A DNA stretch of 64,000 nucleotides from PFJX01 sp964393825 (GTDB lineage: Bacteria > Pseudomonadota > Gammaproteobacteria > Burkholderiales > Thiobacillaceae): assembly GCA_964393825.1 (NCBI GenBank), contig CAYMUY010000009.1, positions 43,530 through 107,529 on the forward strand. The letters are read 5' to 3'. The notes beneath the pieces were generated by a model. It saw only the letters and a program-made list of their open reading frames with translations, ran no database searches and had not been told where the DNA came from. This document shows positions 26,628-35,413 of the stretch, piece by piece; position 1 is the stretch's first letter, and the number at the start of each line of letters is the position of its first letter. The position numbers were made by a program, and so were the translations under genes.

Positions 26628-29381
26628 ATGGCAACAACGGCTGGGCCGGCCCTGGTGCCGGAAGTGACGATGCGGCTTGCCTTGACCGGGCACTTGCCGG
26701 TATTGACAGTCAGTGACGGGGTCGAAGCGCTGCTGGGGTTCCCGGCGTCAGCCTTTCGCAATGGCAAGGTGTCCTTGTCCAGTTGTATTCATGACGATGA
26801 TCGGGATATCGCGGACGCCCTGTTCGCGACCACGCCTGGCGATGCGCAAGGTGACCACAACCTGCGGCTGCGCCAGGCCGGTGGGCGCATCCGCTGCGTC
26901 AGGGCGCACTACCGAAAGCTGCCCGAGGGGGATGGCATCGTCCTCGAATTGCGGTTAATGGACGCGAAAAGCCTGATGCGGGTGCGAGGGTCGGCCCCCA
27001 TGCCGGCCAATTTCAGGGCCATGATGGAGATCACCGACGATTTCATCTTCTTCAAGGATCGCAACCATGTCATCACCGGCGCCAGCCAGACTCTGGCGAG
27101 CATTACCGATCCCGCCGAGCACTGGACCGACCTGATCGGCCAGACTGATTACGATGTCTTTCCCGAGGCCTACGCCGACATCTACTACCGGCTGGAGAAG
27201 CAGGTGTTCGCGGGTATGCCGGTTGCCCATGAGATCCAGGCCTATGTGAGCAAGACAGGCGGCAAGGGCTGGGTCGACAACCGCAAGTACCCGATACGCG
27301 GTGCCGACGGTGAAATCATCGGTCTGTTCGGTATCGCCCGCGACATCACCGAGCAGAAACGGGCGGAGGAGACGCTGCGCGCCAGCGAACACCTGTTGCG
27401 CACGGTGATCGACGAGATCCCCGATGTCGTGGTGCTGAAGGACTGCAACGGCAATTTCATGCTCTGCAACCAGACAGTCGCCAAGCTCTATGGCACCACT
27501 CCGGAAGCCATGCCGGGCAAGCACGATGGCGATTTCGGCGTGCCCGAGGCGATCGCGGATGGGTTCCGCACGAATGTGCTGGAGATCATGGCGCGGGGCG
27601 AAACAGAGATCGTGTATGAGGATAGCCACGACGCGACGACGGGCGAGATCCGCCATTTCAAATCCATCAAGAAGCCGTTCAAGGATGCCCGGGGCAACGA
27701 CCAGGTCCTGGTGATTGCCCATGACATCAGCGACGTCGTCCGGGCCCAGAAGCAGGTGGTCGAGAGCGAGCGGCGCCTGCGGGAGGTGCTGGAGCTGACG
27801 CGGGAGGGCATCTGGGACTGGCAGGTCGCCAGCGACCACGTCATCCACAATCCGCGCTGGTACCGGATACTGGGTTTTGCCGAAGGGGAAATTCCTGCGA
27901 CCATGGCTGCATTCCTGGCCTTGCCGCACCCGGAGGATCGGGCGACGGTCATTCGGGGAATCGACGATCTGCTTCTGGGCAGGACGGCGGAATACCTCGC
28001 CGAGTATCGCCTGCGCGGCAAGGACGGGCGCGAACTGTGGGTGCGCGACCGTGGCCGAGTCGCTGAACGCGCCGCCGATGGCAAGCCGGCCCGGGTGATC
28101 GGCAGCATCCTCGACATCACCGAGCGCAAACTCGCCGAAGCCGAACTGGCCCGGTATCGTCATCACCTGGAGGAACGGGTTGCGGAGCGCACCGTCGCGC
28201 TGTCCATTGCCAAGGAGGCGGCGGAGGCCGCCAGTCGCGCCAAGAGCACTTTCCTGGCCAACATGAGCCATGAGTTGCGCACGCCGATGAACGCGATTCT
28301 CGGCATGACCGATCTGGCCCTGCGACGCGCCGATGACCCCAGGCAGCGCGGCCAGTTGGGCAAGGTCCTGCAGGCATCGCGGCACCTGCTGGGTGTCATC
28401 AATGACATTCTTGATCTCTCCAAGATCGAAGCCGAGCGCCTGACCCTGGAACGCATCGACTTCATGCTTGGTGGCGTCCTGGAGAACATGGCCAGCCTGG
28501 TCGAGCAGCGGATCACCGAGCAGGGCTTGCGACTGGTCATCGATCTCCCGGCCGAACTTGCCGGACGGCCACTCCAGGGCGACCCCCTGCGACTGGGCCA
28601 GATCCTGCTCAACCTGGTGGGTAACGCCATCAAATTCACCCTGCAGGGCACGATCACAGTGCGGGCGCGCTGTCTGGAGGAGCGCGCGGGAGAGGTGCTG
28701 CTGCGTATCGAGGTTGAGGATAGTGGTATCGGCATTGCGCCCGAAGACCTGCCGCGCCTGTTCAATGCCTTTGAACAGGCGGATGGCTCGACCACCCGGA
28801 AATACGGGGGTACCGGCCTCGGCCTGGCGATCAGCAAGCGTCTGGTCCGAATGATGGGCGGTAACATCGGTGTCGAAAGCCGCCAGGGGGTCGGCAGCCT
28901 GTTCTGGTTCACCGCGCGCCTGGAGAAGAGCGAGACCGAGAACGCGCAACAACAGGATTCGGATGGGCGAACGGCGGACGCGCGCCTGCTTGCCGAACAT
29001 GCCCATACCCGCATCCTGCTGGTGGAAGACGAGCCGATCAATCAGGAAGTGTCCCGCGAGTTGCTGGAAGATGTCGGACTGCAGGTGGATATTGCCGCGG
29101 ACGGCGTCGAAGCCGTGGCGATGGCGAGAAACCATGCTTACGCGCTGATCCTCATGGATATCCAGATGCCCAGGCTGAATGGCCTGGAAGCGACACGGGC
29201 GATCCGCGCACTACCCGGTCGTGGAGGCGTCCCGATCCTGGCGATGACCGCCAATGCCTTCGACGAAGACCGCCAGCGTTGCCTGGAAGTCGGCATGAAT
29301 GGCCATATCGCCAAGCCGGTGGAGCCCGCGCTTCTCTATGAAATCCTCCTGCATTGGCTGGAATGGGTGCCGCCCGGCTAG
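26628..29381 (+). CDS. Soluble multi-PAS hybrid histidine kinase
   Basis: 917 aa with no membrane helix, so a cytoplasmic sensor. Order: a divergent PAS-like segment (to about 115), PAS domains near 125-260, 265-380 and 385-510 (PAC tails FGIARDITEQKRAEE, VIAHDISDVV, IGSILDITERK), a short coiled coil, HisKA with H548 in ANMSHELRTPMNAILG, HATPase with LVGNAIKFT and YGGTGLGLAISKRLV, and a receiver domain with D844 in ALILMDIQMPRLNG. Start ATG 26628 has GAGGG eight bases upstream; a GTG at 26598 is an alternative. Probably works with the divergent regulator. Signal unknown. Confidence 0.93.
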   Translation: MATTAGPALVPEVTMRLALTGHLPVLTVSDGVEALLGFPASAFRNGKVSLSSCIHDDDRDIADALFATTPGDAQGDHNLRLRQAGGRIRCVRAHYRKLPEGDGIVLELRLMDAKSLMRVRGSAPMPANFRAMMEITDDFIFFKDRNHVITGASQTLASITDPAEHWTDLIGQTDYDVFPEAYADIYYRLEKQVFAGMPVAHEIQAYVSKTGGKGWVDNRKYPIRGADGEIIGLFGIARDITEQKRAEETLRASEHLLRTVIDEIPDVVVLKDCNGNFMLCNQTVAKLYGTTPEAMPGKHDGDFGVPEAIADGFRTNVLEIMARGETEIVYEDSHDATTGEIRHFKSIKKPFKDARGNDQVLVIAHDISDVVRAQKQVVESERRLREVLELTREGIWDWQVASDHVIHNPRWYRILGFAEGEIPATMAAFLALPHPEDRATVIRGIDDLLLGRTAEYLAEYRLRGKDGRELWVRDRGRVAERAADGKPARVIGSILDITERKLAEAELARYRHHLEERVAERTVALSIAKEAAEAASRAKSTFLANMSHELRTPMNAILGMTDLALRRADDPRQRGQLGKVLQASRHLLGVINDILDLSKIEAERLTLERIDFMLGGVLENMASLVEQRITEQGLRLVIDLPAELAGRPLQGDPLRLGQILLNLVGNAIKFTLQGTITVRARCLEERAGEVLLRIEVEDSGIGIAPEDLPRLFNAFEQADGSTTRKYGGTGLGLAISKRLVRMMGGNIGVESRQGVGSLFWFTARLEKSETENAQQQDSDGRTADARLLAEHAHTRILLVEDEPINQEVSRELLEDVGLQVDIAADGVEAVAMARNHAYALILMDIQMPRLNGLEATRAIRALPGRGGVPILAMTANAFDEDRQRCLEVGMNGHIAKPVEPALLYEILLHWLEWVPPG

Positions 29382-30691
29382 CGGTCCGGCACGAACTTCA
29401 GCACATTGCCGTTGATGCAATAACGCTTGTGGGTGGGAGCCGGGCCGTCGTCGAAGACATGGCCGAGATGGATGCCGGAACTGGCGCTGCGCACTTCGAC
29501 GCGCTTCATGCCGAGCGTCACGTCTTCATGCAGGGTGAGGGCGCCGGCGACCGGGTTGAAGAAGCTGGGCCAGCCGGTGCCGCTGTCGAATTTGGCGTCG
29601 CTGCGAAACAGGGCGGCGCCGGTGATCGGGTCGACGAAGGTGCCGGGGCGTTTCTCGTCGAGATGCGAGCCGGTGCCAGGCCGTTCGGTGCCTTCCTCGA
29701 AGGCGATCCGCTGTTGTTCCGGGGTGAGCAGGTGATAACCCAGCCACTTCCAGAACCGCGCGGTTTCGCCGTTGTAGCCGGTATAGCGGGAGACTTCCTT
29801 GCCTTTTTCGAACAGCACGATGGTGGGCGTGGCGAACAGGGCCTTGTCCAGTTTCCAGTCTCGCGGCGCGTTCGGATTCAGCGTGCGGGTCACGGCGACC
29901 GGGGATTGCCAGTGGTCGAGCACATCGGCCTTGAATTTCTCGCAGAAGGGGCAGTGCGCCGCTTCGAATACGATCAGTTGCCGTTCGAAATTCAACGCCC
30001 TGGTGTCCAGCCGGGGCGCGTCCTGCTGGCCGGTCACGCCCGGGTAGCCGACACCGGTGCCGCCCAGGCCGCAATAGCCATTGGGGTTCTTCTGCAAATA
30101 GTCCTGGTGGTAATCCTCGGCCGGGTAGTAGTTCCGCAGCGGCGCGATGTCGGTGGTGATGGCACCGAATCCCGCTTTGGACAGCGCCGGCTGATAGACC
30201 GCGCGGGTGCGCAGGGCGATCTCCCGCTGCGCCTGGCTGTTCGTGTAGATGGCGCTGCGGTAATTGCTGCCGATGTCGTTGCCCTGGCGGTCGCCCTGGG
30301 TCGGGTCGTGGCTTTCCCAGAACTTGATCAGCACGGTCTCCAGCGTGGTGCGGGCGGGATCGAACGTCACTTTCACGACTTCCGCATGGTTGCGCTGGGT
30401 GGTGGCGCCACGCCGCGCGGCGCGTTCGTGGGCGAGCACCGCTTCATAGGTGCCCGCGATGTCGCCATTGGCATAGCCGCTCTCGACGTCGACCGCGCCG
30501 GGGATCGCGGCCATGCGTTTTTCCGCGCCCCAGAAACAGCCCATGCCGAGGACGATGCTGTCGTAGCGGCCATCGTTCCTTGTCGCGGCCTGTGGTGCCG
30601 GAGTCGCGGATTCACTCCTGGCGCAGGCGCCAAGCAGAATGCCGAGGCCGAGGGTCAGCAGGAAGGATTGCATTACTCGTATCGTGCGCAT
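29378..30691 (-). CDS. MsrA-thioredoxin-MsrB fusion lipoprotein
   Basis: Repairs methionine sulfoxide (both S and R epimers) outside the cytoplasm. 437 aa. Lipoprotein signal with lipobox LLGAC (C23). MsrA domain about 43-220 with catalytic C52 in GMGCFWGAEK. A thioredoxin-like middle domain about 230-320 has AHCPFC (C247/C250) and cis-Pro in FATPTIVLF. MsrB domain about 325-437 has catalytic C425 in HKRYCINGNVLKF and no zinc Cys pairs. The domain order differs from Neisseria PilB, where thioredoxin is first. Its stop overlaps the kinase gene end. An alternative start is Met7. Confidence 0.93.
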   Translation of the reverse strand: MRTIRVMQSFLLTLGLGILLGACARSESATPAPQAATRNDGRYDSIVLGMGCFWGAEKRMAAIPGAVDVESGYANGDIAGTYEAVLAHERAARRGATTQRNHAEVVKVTFDPARTTLETVLIKFWESHDPTQGDRQGNDIGSNYRSAIYTNSQAQREIALRTRAVYQPALSKAGFGAITTDIAPLRNYYPAEDYHQDYLQKNPNGYCGLGGTGVGYPGVTGQQDAPRLDTRALNFERQLIVFEAAHCPFCEKFKADVLDHWQSPVAVTRTLNPNAPRDWKLDKALFATPTIVLFEKGKEVSRYTGYNGETARFWKWLGYHLLTPEQQRIAFEEGTERPGTGSHLDEKRPGTFVDPITGAALFRSDAKFDSGTGWPSFFNPVAGALTLHEDVTLGMKRVEVRSASSGIHLGHVFDDGPAPTHKRYCINGNVLKFVPDR

Positions 30692-30988
30692 CGTCGTGTC
30701 CTTGTGTCGGTTGGCTGTAGATTGGTCGCGTCGGGAATAAATTCCTGACAGAAAAACGGACGGGATCGCGAAGCACCGGTATTTGCCCCATGTGGAATTT
30801 CCGGCGCGGCGGTCACGCCCTTGCCGTAGGCCGGATCCGGCATTTGCGAACGGCTCGGGTCAGCGCAGGGGGATGCGGCCCACGAGTTCGTTCATCCGAT
30901 AATGGCCGAACTTGAGTTACTCCGGCGGGTTTCACGAGAAACAGGCGTACGCACTACACTCCGGACACCCGCATATCCAGACGCCAAC
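30692..30988. promoter_or_regulatory. Divergent gap between msr fusion and gshA
   Basis: 297 bases without a supported gene; must hold promoters for both directions. GGAATAAATTCC (30734-30745), a small palindrome, lies near the msr start. A reading frame continues into gshA from 30902, but the family N-terminus begins at 30989, so the upstream part is treated as leader. No clear Shine-Dalgarno precedes gshA. Confidence 0.35.
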
Positions 30989-32302
30989 ATGGTCCCTCAT
31001 CTCACCACCGCACTCACCGGTCCCCTGCTGGACCTGGAACGCCATGTCATCGAGGCGCAGGGCGATATCGAACACTGGTTGCGTCGGCAATGGCTGGCGC
31101 ATCCGGCGCCCTTCTACAGTTCGGTGGACCTGCGCAATGCCGGCTTCAAGGTGGCGCCGGTGGATACCAATCTGTTTCCCGGCGGTTTCAACAATCTCAG
31201 CCCGGATTTCCTGCCCCTGGCGGTGCAGGCCGCGCAGGTGGCGGTGGAGAAGATGTGCGCCGACGCGCGCCGCTTCCTCATCATTCCCGAGAACCACACG
31301 CGCAACCTGTATTACCTGCAGAACGTCGCGGCGCTGGCCGACATCATCGCCAAGACCGGCCTTTCCGTGCGCATCGGCAGCCTGATCCCGGATCTGGCGG
31401 AGCCCCTGGTGCTGGACCTGCCGGATGGCGGCCAGTTGACGCTGGAACCGGTACGGCGCGAAGGCAACCGGCTGCGGCTGGATCCCGGGCCGGATTCCGG
31501 GACATGCTTCGATCCCTGTTCGATCCTGCTCAACAACGATCTCACGGCGGGGGCGCCGGCCATCCTGCGCGATCTCGATCCGACACAGACCATGTTGCCG
31601 CCGCTGCATGCGGGTTGGGCGACACGCAGCAAGTCCAAGCATTTCACCGCCTATGATGAAGTGGCACGCGGCTTCGCCGGCCTCATCGGCATCGACCCCT
31701 GGATGATCAATCCCTATCACGCGCTGTGCGGCGAAGTGGATTTCCAGGCACGGGAGGGAGAGGAGTGTCTCGCCGACCACGTCGCCGACCTGCTGGAAAA
31801 GATCCGCTTGAAGTACCGCGAGCACGGCATCGATCGCGCGCCCTTCGTCATCGTCAAGGCCGATGCCGGCACCTACGGCATGGGCATCATGAGCGTGAAG
31901 TCACCCGACGACGTGCGCGACCTCAATCGCCGCCAGCGCAACAAGATGGCGGTGGTGAAGGAAGGGCTGTCGGTCAGCAAGGTGCTGGTGCAGGAGGGCG
32001 TGCCCACCTATGAGAGCCTCAACGAAGCGGTGGCCGAGCCGGTGGTCTACATGATCAATCACTTCGTCATCGGTGGCTTCTATCGCGTCCACACCAATCG
32101 CGCCGACGACGAGAACCTCAACGCTCCCGGCATGCATTTCGTGCCGCTGGCCTTCGACCAGAGCGGCAGCTTCTGTGACTGCGGCGCCCGTCCCGACGCG
32201 CCGATGAACCGCTTCTACACCTATGGCGTCCTCGCCCGTCTCGCCGCGCTGGCGGCGGCGATCGAACTGGAACAGACGGACCCCGCGGGGGCCCGGCCAT
32301 GA
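30989..32302 (+). CDS. gshA: Glutamate--cysteine ligase, proteobacterial type
   Basis: First step of glutathione synthesis, of the family distinct from E. coli GshA and found in Acidithiobacillus and many Betaproteobacteria. 437 aa from ATG 30989 (MVPHLTTALTGPLLDLE). Conserved runs include VDLRNAGFKVAPVDTNLFPGG, IPENHTRNLYYLQNV, SKSKHFTAYDEV, VKADAGTYGMGIMSV and MINHFVIGGFYRVHT, an ATP-grasp-like C-terminal half. Overlaps gshB by four bases (ATGA), forming an operon. Confidence 0.93.
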   Translation: MVPHLTTALTGPLLDLERHVIEAQGDIEHWLRRQWLAHPAPFYSSVDLRNAGFKVAPVDTNLFPGGFNNLSPDFLPLAVQAAQVAVEKMCADARRFLIIPENHTRNLYYLQNVAALADIIAKTGLSVRIGSLIPDLAEPLVLDLPDGGQLTLEPVRREGNRLRLDPGPDSGTCFDPCSILLNNDLTAGAPAILRDLDPTQTMLPPLHAGWATRSKSKHFTAYDEVARGFAGLIGIDPWMINPYHALCGEVDFQAREGEECLADHVADLLEKIRLKYREHGIDRAPFVIVKADAGTYGMGIMSVKSPDDVRDLNRRQRNKMAVVKEGLSVSKVLVQEGVPTYESLNEAVAEPVVYMINHFVIGGFYRVHTNRADDENLNAPGMHFVPLAFDQSGSFCDCGARPDAPMNRFYTYGVLARLAALAAAIELEQTDPAGARP

Positions 32303-33243
32303 ACCTCCTGTTCATCGCCGACCCCCTGGAAACCTTCAAGACCTACAAGGATTCCACCTACGCCATGATGGTCGAGGCGGCCCGGCGCGGGCACCGGATC
32401 AACGCCATGCTGGCGGGCGACCTGGTCTGGAAGGCGGAGTGGGTGGTGGGACGCACGCATCCCGTAGGCCTCACCGGCGCCAGCCCCTGGTTCGAGCGTG
32501 GCGAGGCGGCATGGCACGACCTGGCCTCGTTCGATGCGGTGATCATGCGCACCGATCCGCCCTTCGATCAGGCCTACCTCTACGCCACCTGGCTGCTGGA
32601 GATGGCGGAACGGCAGGGCGCGCGCGTGTTCAATTCGCCGCGCGCCCTGCGCGACTACAACGAGAAACTGGCGATTGCGCGCTATCCGCGCTTCATCGCG
32701 CCGACCCTGGTGACCTGCCATGCCGAGTTGATCCGCGAATTCCTCGCCGAGCAGGGCGACATCGTGGTCAAGCCACTGAACGCGATGGGCGGCGCCATGG
32801 TGTTCCGCCTGCGCCCGGAGGATGCCAACCTCGGCGTCATCCTGGAGACCATCACCCGCCATGGCGCGGAAACGGTGATGGCGCAACGCTTCCTGCCGGA
32901 GATCAAGGCGGGTGACAAGCGCATCCTGGTGATCGATGGCCAGGCCGTCCCATACAGTCTGGCGCGGATTCCCGCCCAGGGCGAGACGCGCGGCAACCTC
33001 GCCGCCGGCGGCACCGGTGTGGCGCAAGCCCTGACCGAGCGCGACTGGGAGATCGCGCGCACCCTGGGGCCGGAGTTGAAGGCGGCCGGCCTGCTGCTGG
33101 TCGGTCTCGACGTGATCGGCGACTGCCTCACCGAGGTGAACGTCACCAGCCCCACCTGTTTCCAGGAAATCACCCAGCAGACCGGTTTCAACGTGGCGGG
33201 GATGTTCATGGATGCCCTGGAGCGCGAGGTCGGCGGTGCGTGA
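32299..33243 (+). CDS. gshB: Glutathione synthetase
   Basis: ATP-grasp ligase that adds glycine to gamma-Glu-Cys. 314 aa, standard. Motifs: FIADPLETFKTYKDSTYAMM at the N-terminus, MRTDPPFDQAYLYATWLLE, GDIVVKPLNAMGGAMVFR (ATP loop), RILVIDGQAVPYSLARIP and DCLTEVNVTSPTCFQEI. The 3' end overlaps the apbE start, so gshA-gshB-apbE look co-transcribed. Confidence 0.97.
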   Translation: MNLLFIADPLETFKTYKDSTYAMMVEAARRGHRINAMLAGDLVWKAEWVVGRTHPVGLTGASPWFERGEAAWHDLASFDAVIMRTDPPFDQAYLYATWLLEMAERQGARVFNSPRALRDYNEKLAIARYPRFIAPTLVTCHAELIREFLAEQGDIVVKPLNAMGGAMVFRLRPEDANLGVILETITRHGAETVMAQRFLPEIKAGDKRILVIDGQAVPYSLARIPAQGETRGNLAAGGTGVAQALTERDWEIARTLGPELKAAGLLLVGLDVIGDCLTEVNVTSPTCFQEITQQTGFNVAGMFMDALEREVGGA

Positions 33244-34303
33244 GCCAGGCGGCAGGTGCGGCGCACTCTGCCTCCTGTGGGCGGTGTCGCTGCTCCTCCT
33301 CCTTGCCGGCTGCGGCGAGCGCCTGCACAAGCAGCAGTCCTACGTCTTCGGCACCCTGGTGGAAATCACGGTCTATGGCGAGACAGAGGAGAAGGCGCGG
33401 CGGGTCACCGATCAGGTGCTGCGCGACTTCGACCGGATGCACCAGATGCTGCACGCCTGGCAGCCGGGGCCGCTGGAATCGCTCAATGCCATCCTCGCCG
33501 GTGCTTCTCCGGAGCAGCCAGCGCAGGCGACCGTCAGTCCGGAACTCGCGGCGATGCTGGCGGATGCCAGCCGCCTGTCGGAGCGGTCGGAGGGGCTGTT
33601 CAACCCGGCCATCGGCGATCTGGTGCGGCTGTGGGGCTTTCATTCCGATACCTTCGAGCCGCGCCTGCCGGACCGCGCCGAGGTCGCGCGCCTGGTCGCG
33701 GCGAATCCGCGCATGAGCGATCTCCGGATCGAGGGCGTCACCTTGTACACGACCCATCCGGCGGTTCGCCTGGATCTCGGCGGCTATGCCAAGGGCTACG
33801 CGCTCGACCGGGCGGCGACCTATCTGAAAAGCCAGGGTGTGCACAACGCCCTGATCAACATCGGCGGCAACATCATGGCCCTGGGCAAGAAAGGCGGCGC
33901 CGCCTGGAAGGTCGGCATCCAGCATCCGCGTCGCGCCGGGGCGCTGGCGATGCTGGAATTGCACGATGGCGAAGCCATCGGTACCTCCGGTGACTACCAG
34001 CGTTTCTTCGAAGCCGATGGCAAGCGTTACTGCCATCTGATCGACCCGCGCAGCGGCTGGCCCGCCGGCCAGGCGCAGGCGGTGACGGTGATCGCTTACG
34101 GCGCGCATGCCGGCACCCTGTCGGATGTCGCCAGCAAGCCGCTGTTCATCGCCGGCCCCGCCGATTGGCCGCGCCTGGCGGCGAAGATGGGCATCCGGGA
34201 AGCCTTGTTCATCGCCGCCGACGGCAGCCTGAGCGCCACCCGCGCGATGAACGCGCGGCTCATCTGGAAGAAGTCGGCACCCGCCGTGAAGGTGGTCGAG
34301 TGA
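33236..34303 (+). CDS. apbE: ApbE-type FAD:protein FMN transferase
   Basis: Covalently attaches FMN to target flavoproteins (for example Rnf/Nqr subunits) on the periplasmic side. 355 aa lipoprotein: hydrophobic signal with lipobox LLLAGC. Conserved GTLVEITVYG, GLFNPAIGDLVRLWGF, DLGGYAKGYALDRAA, NIGGNIMALG, GTSGDYQRFFE and HLIDPRSGWPA (Mg/FAD site). Start GTG 33236 with GAGG six bases upstream, overlapping the gshB stop. No flavinylation target gene is adjacent. Confidence 0.93.
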   Translation: MREPGGRCGALCLLWAVSLLLLLAGCGERLHKQQSYVFGTLVEITVYGETEEKARRVTDQVLRDFDRMHQMLHAWQPGPLESLNAILAGASPEQPAQATVSPELAAMLADASRLSERSEGLFNPAIGDLVRLWGFHSDTFEPRLPDRAEVARLVAANPRMSDLRIEGVTLYTTHPAVRLDLGGYAKGYALDRAATYLKSQGVHNALINIGGNIMALGKKGGAAWKVGIQHPRRAGALAMLELHDGEAIGTSGDYQRFFEADGKRYCHLIDPRSGWPAGQAQAVTVIAYGAHAGTLSDVASKPLFIAGPADWPRLAAKMGIREALFIAADGSLSATRAMNARLIWKKSAPAVKVVE

Positions 34304-34386
34304 TGCCGGTGCGCCGTTGATGGGGCACCCCGCGTGGCGCAACGCTTATAGTTCAGATTGTTTGAATCCGCGCGAAAGGGGCCGCC

Positions 34387-34914
34387 ATGTATTCCTGGAA
34401 AAGTCATTTCACCGTGCTCGCCGATTATCAGCACTGGGCCAACGAGGTGATGTTCAATGCCCTGGACCACCTGCAACCCGAGGTGATCGGCAGCGATCAG
34501 GGGCTTTATTTCAACAGCATCCACCATACCGTCGACCATCTGCTGCTGGTCAGCCAGGTCTGGCTGGGGCGCCTGCAGGGCGGGGGGGTCGAGGCAAACT
34601 ACCGGGTGATCAACCAGCCCGACTTTCGTGAACTGAAGCAGTCGCTGCGGCGCGAGACGCGCAAGCTGCAAACCTGGCTGGACGCGCAGCCGGAGGAATT
34701 CTTTGATTCCGAAGTCGGCTATGCCAGCAGCGATGGCAAGACACGGCAGATGTGGGTGAGGGACGTGCTGACCCATCTTTTTACCCATTACGCCCACCAT
34801 CGCGGCCAGGTTTCCGCCGTGGTCACCCGTCTCGGCGGGCCCTGCCCGGAAATGGATTACGTCTACTACCGGCGCGAGATGGACAAGCTGCTCAGTGAGA
34901 TGCAGGAGCAGTAA
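34387..34914 (+). CDS. DinB-family metal-binding protein
   Basis: 175 aa four-helix-bundle type. Conserved His triad: HHTVDHLLLVSQVWLGR (first His) and LTHLFTHYAHHRGQ (second and third). A family member of unknown substrate, possibly a thiol-dependent transferase. Preceded by AAAGGGG and a possible TATAGT -10 element at 34348. The last 23 bases overlap the 3' end of the converging tlpA-like gene. Confidence 0.88.
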   Translation: MYSWKSHFTVLADYQHWANEVMFNALDHLQPEVIGSDQGLYFNSIHHTVDHLLLVSQVWLGRLQGGGVEANYRVINQPDFRELKQSLRRETRKLQTWLDAQPEEFFDSEVGYASSDGKTRQMWVRDVLTHLFTHYAHHRGQVSAVVTRLGGPCPEMDYVYYRREMDKLLSEMQEQ

Positions 34915-35413
34915 GCAGCGGTTCGATCAGGGATTCCAGCCGGCCCTTGTGCACCTGGCCGGCAATGCGATGGCGGATCACTCCGTCGCGGTCGATCACG
35001 AAGGACAGCGGCACCCGATCGACGCCGCCGAAGGCCTGCAGGATGCGCGCTGTCGCCAGAGGCGACGGGAAGGTGTAGCCCTCCGCGCGCATGAATGTAT
35101 CCACCTCGGTCTGGGTTTTATCCAGGCTGTAGGCGACAATCTCGAACCCGCGCGACTGGTTGGCCTGGTAGAACGCCTGCATGGCCGGCATTTCGTGGCG
35201 GCAGTAGGGGCACCAGGTGGCCCAGAAATTCACCAGCACCACCTTTCCGTGCAGGTCGGAAAGGTGTTTGCCCGCCTGTACAACGACTTCCGGTGCCGGC
35301 TGGTTCTGTTCCGTCACCCACGCCGGGGGGCGGAACCAAAGGTAGGCAATCAGCCCGAGCAGGATCATGGTCACCGGGCTGGGCTTCAGTTTATTGAGGA
35401 ATTCCCTTGTCAT
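34892..35413 (-). CDS. TlpA-like membrane-anchored thioredoxin
   Basis: 173 aa. One N-terminal membrane helix (about residues 16-29) anchors a periplasmic thioredoxin domain with NFWATWCPYCRHEMP (CPYC active site) and cis-Pro in VDRVPLSFVIDRDG. Probably a thiol reductant for cytochrome c maturation or envelope proteins; which one cannot be told. Its ATG (35411-35413) overlaps the start region of the divergent methyltransferase gene, so the two promoters must lie within each other's coding sequence. Confidence 0.9.
   Translation of the reverse strand: MTREFLNKLKPSPVTMILLGLIAYLWFRPPAWVTEQNQPAPEVVVQAGKHLSDLHGKVVLVNFWATWCPYCRHEMPAMQAFYQANQSRGFEIVAYSLDKTQTEVDTFMRAEGYTFPSPLATARILQAFGGVDRVPLSFVIDRDGVIRHRIAGQVHKGRLESLIEPLLTAPASH

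Noticed and set aside
26955..29135. Minus-strand reading frame of 726 codons opposite the hybrid kinase
   Set aside because: Antisense shadow of a clear multi-domain kinase; no motif or ribosome-binding site.
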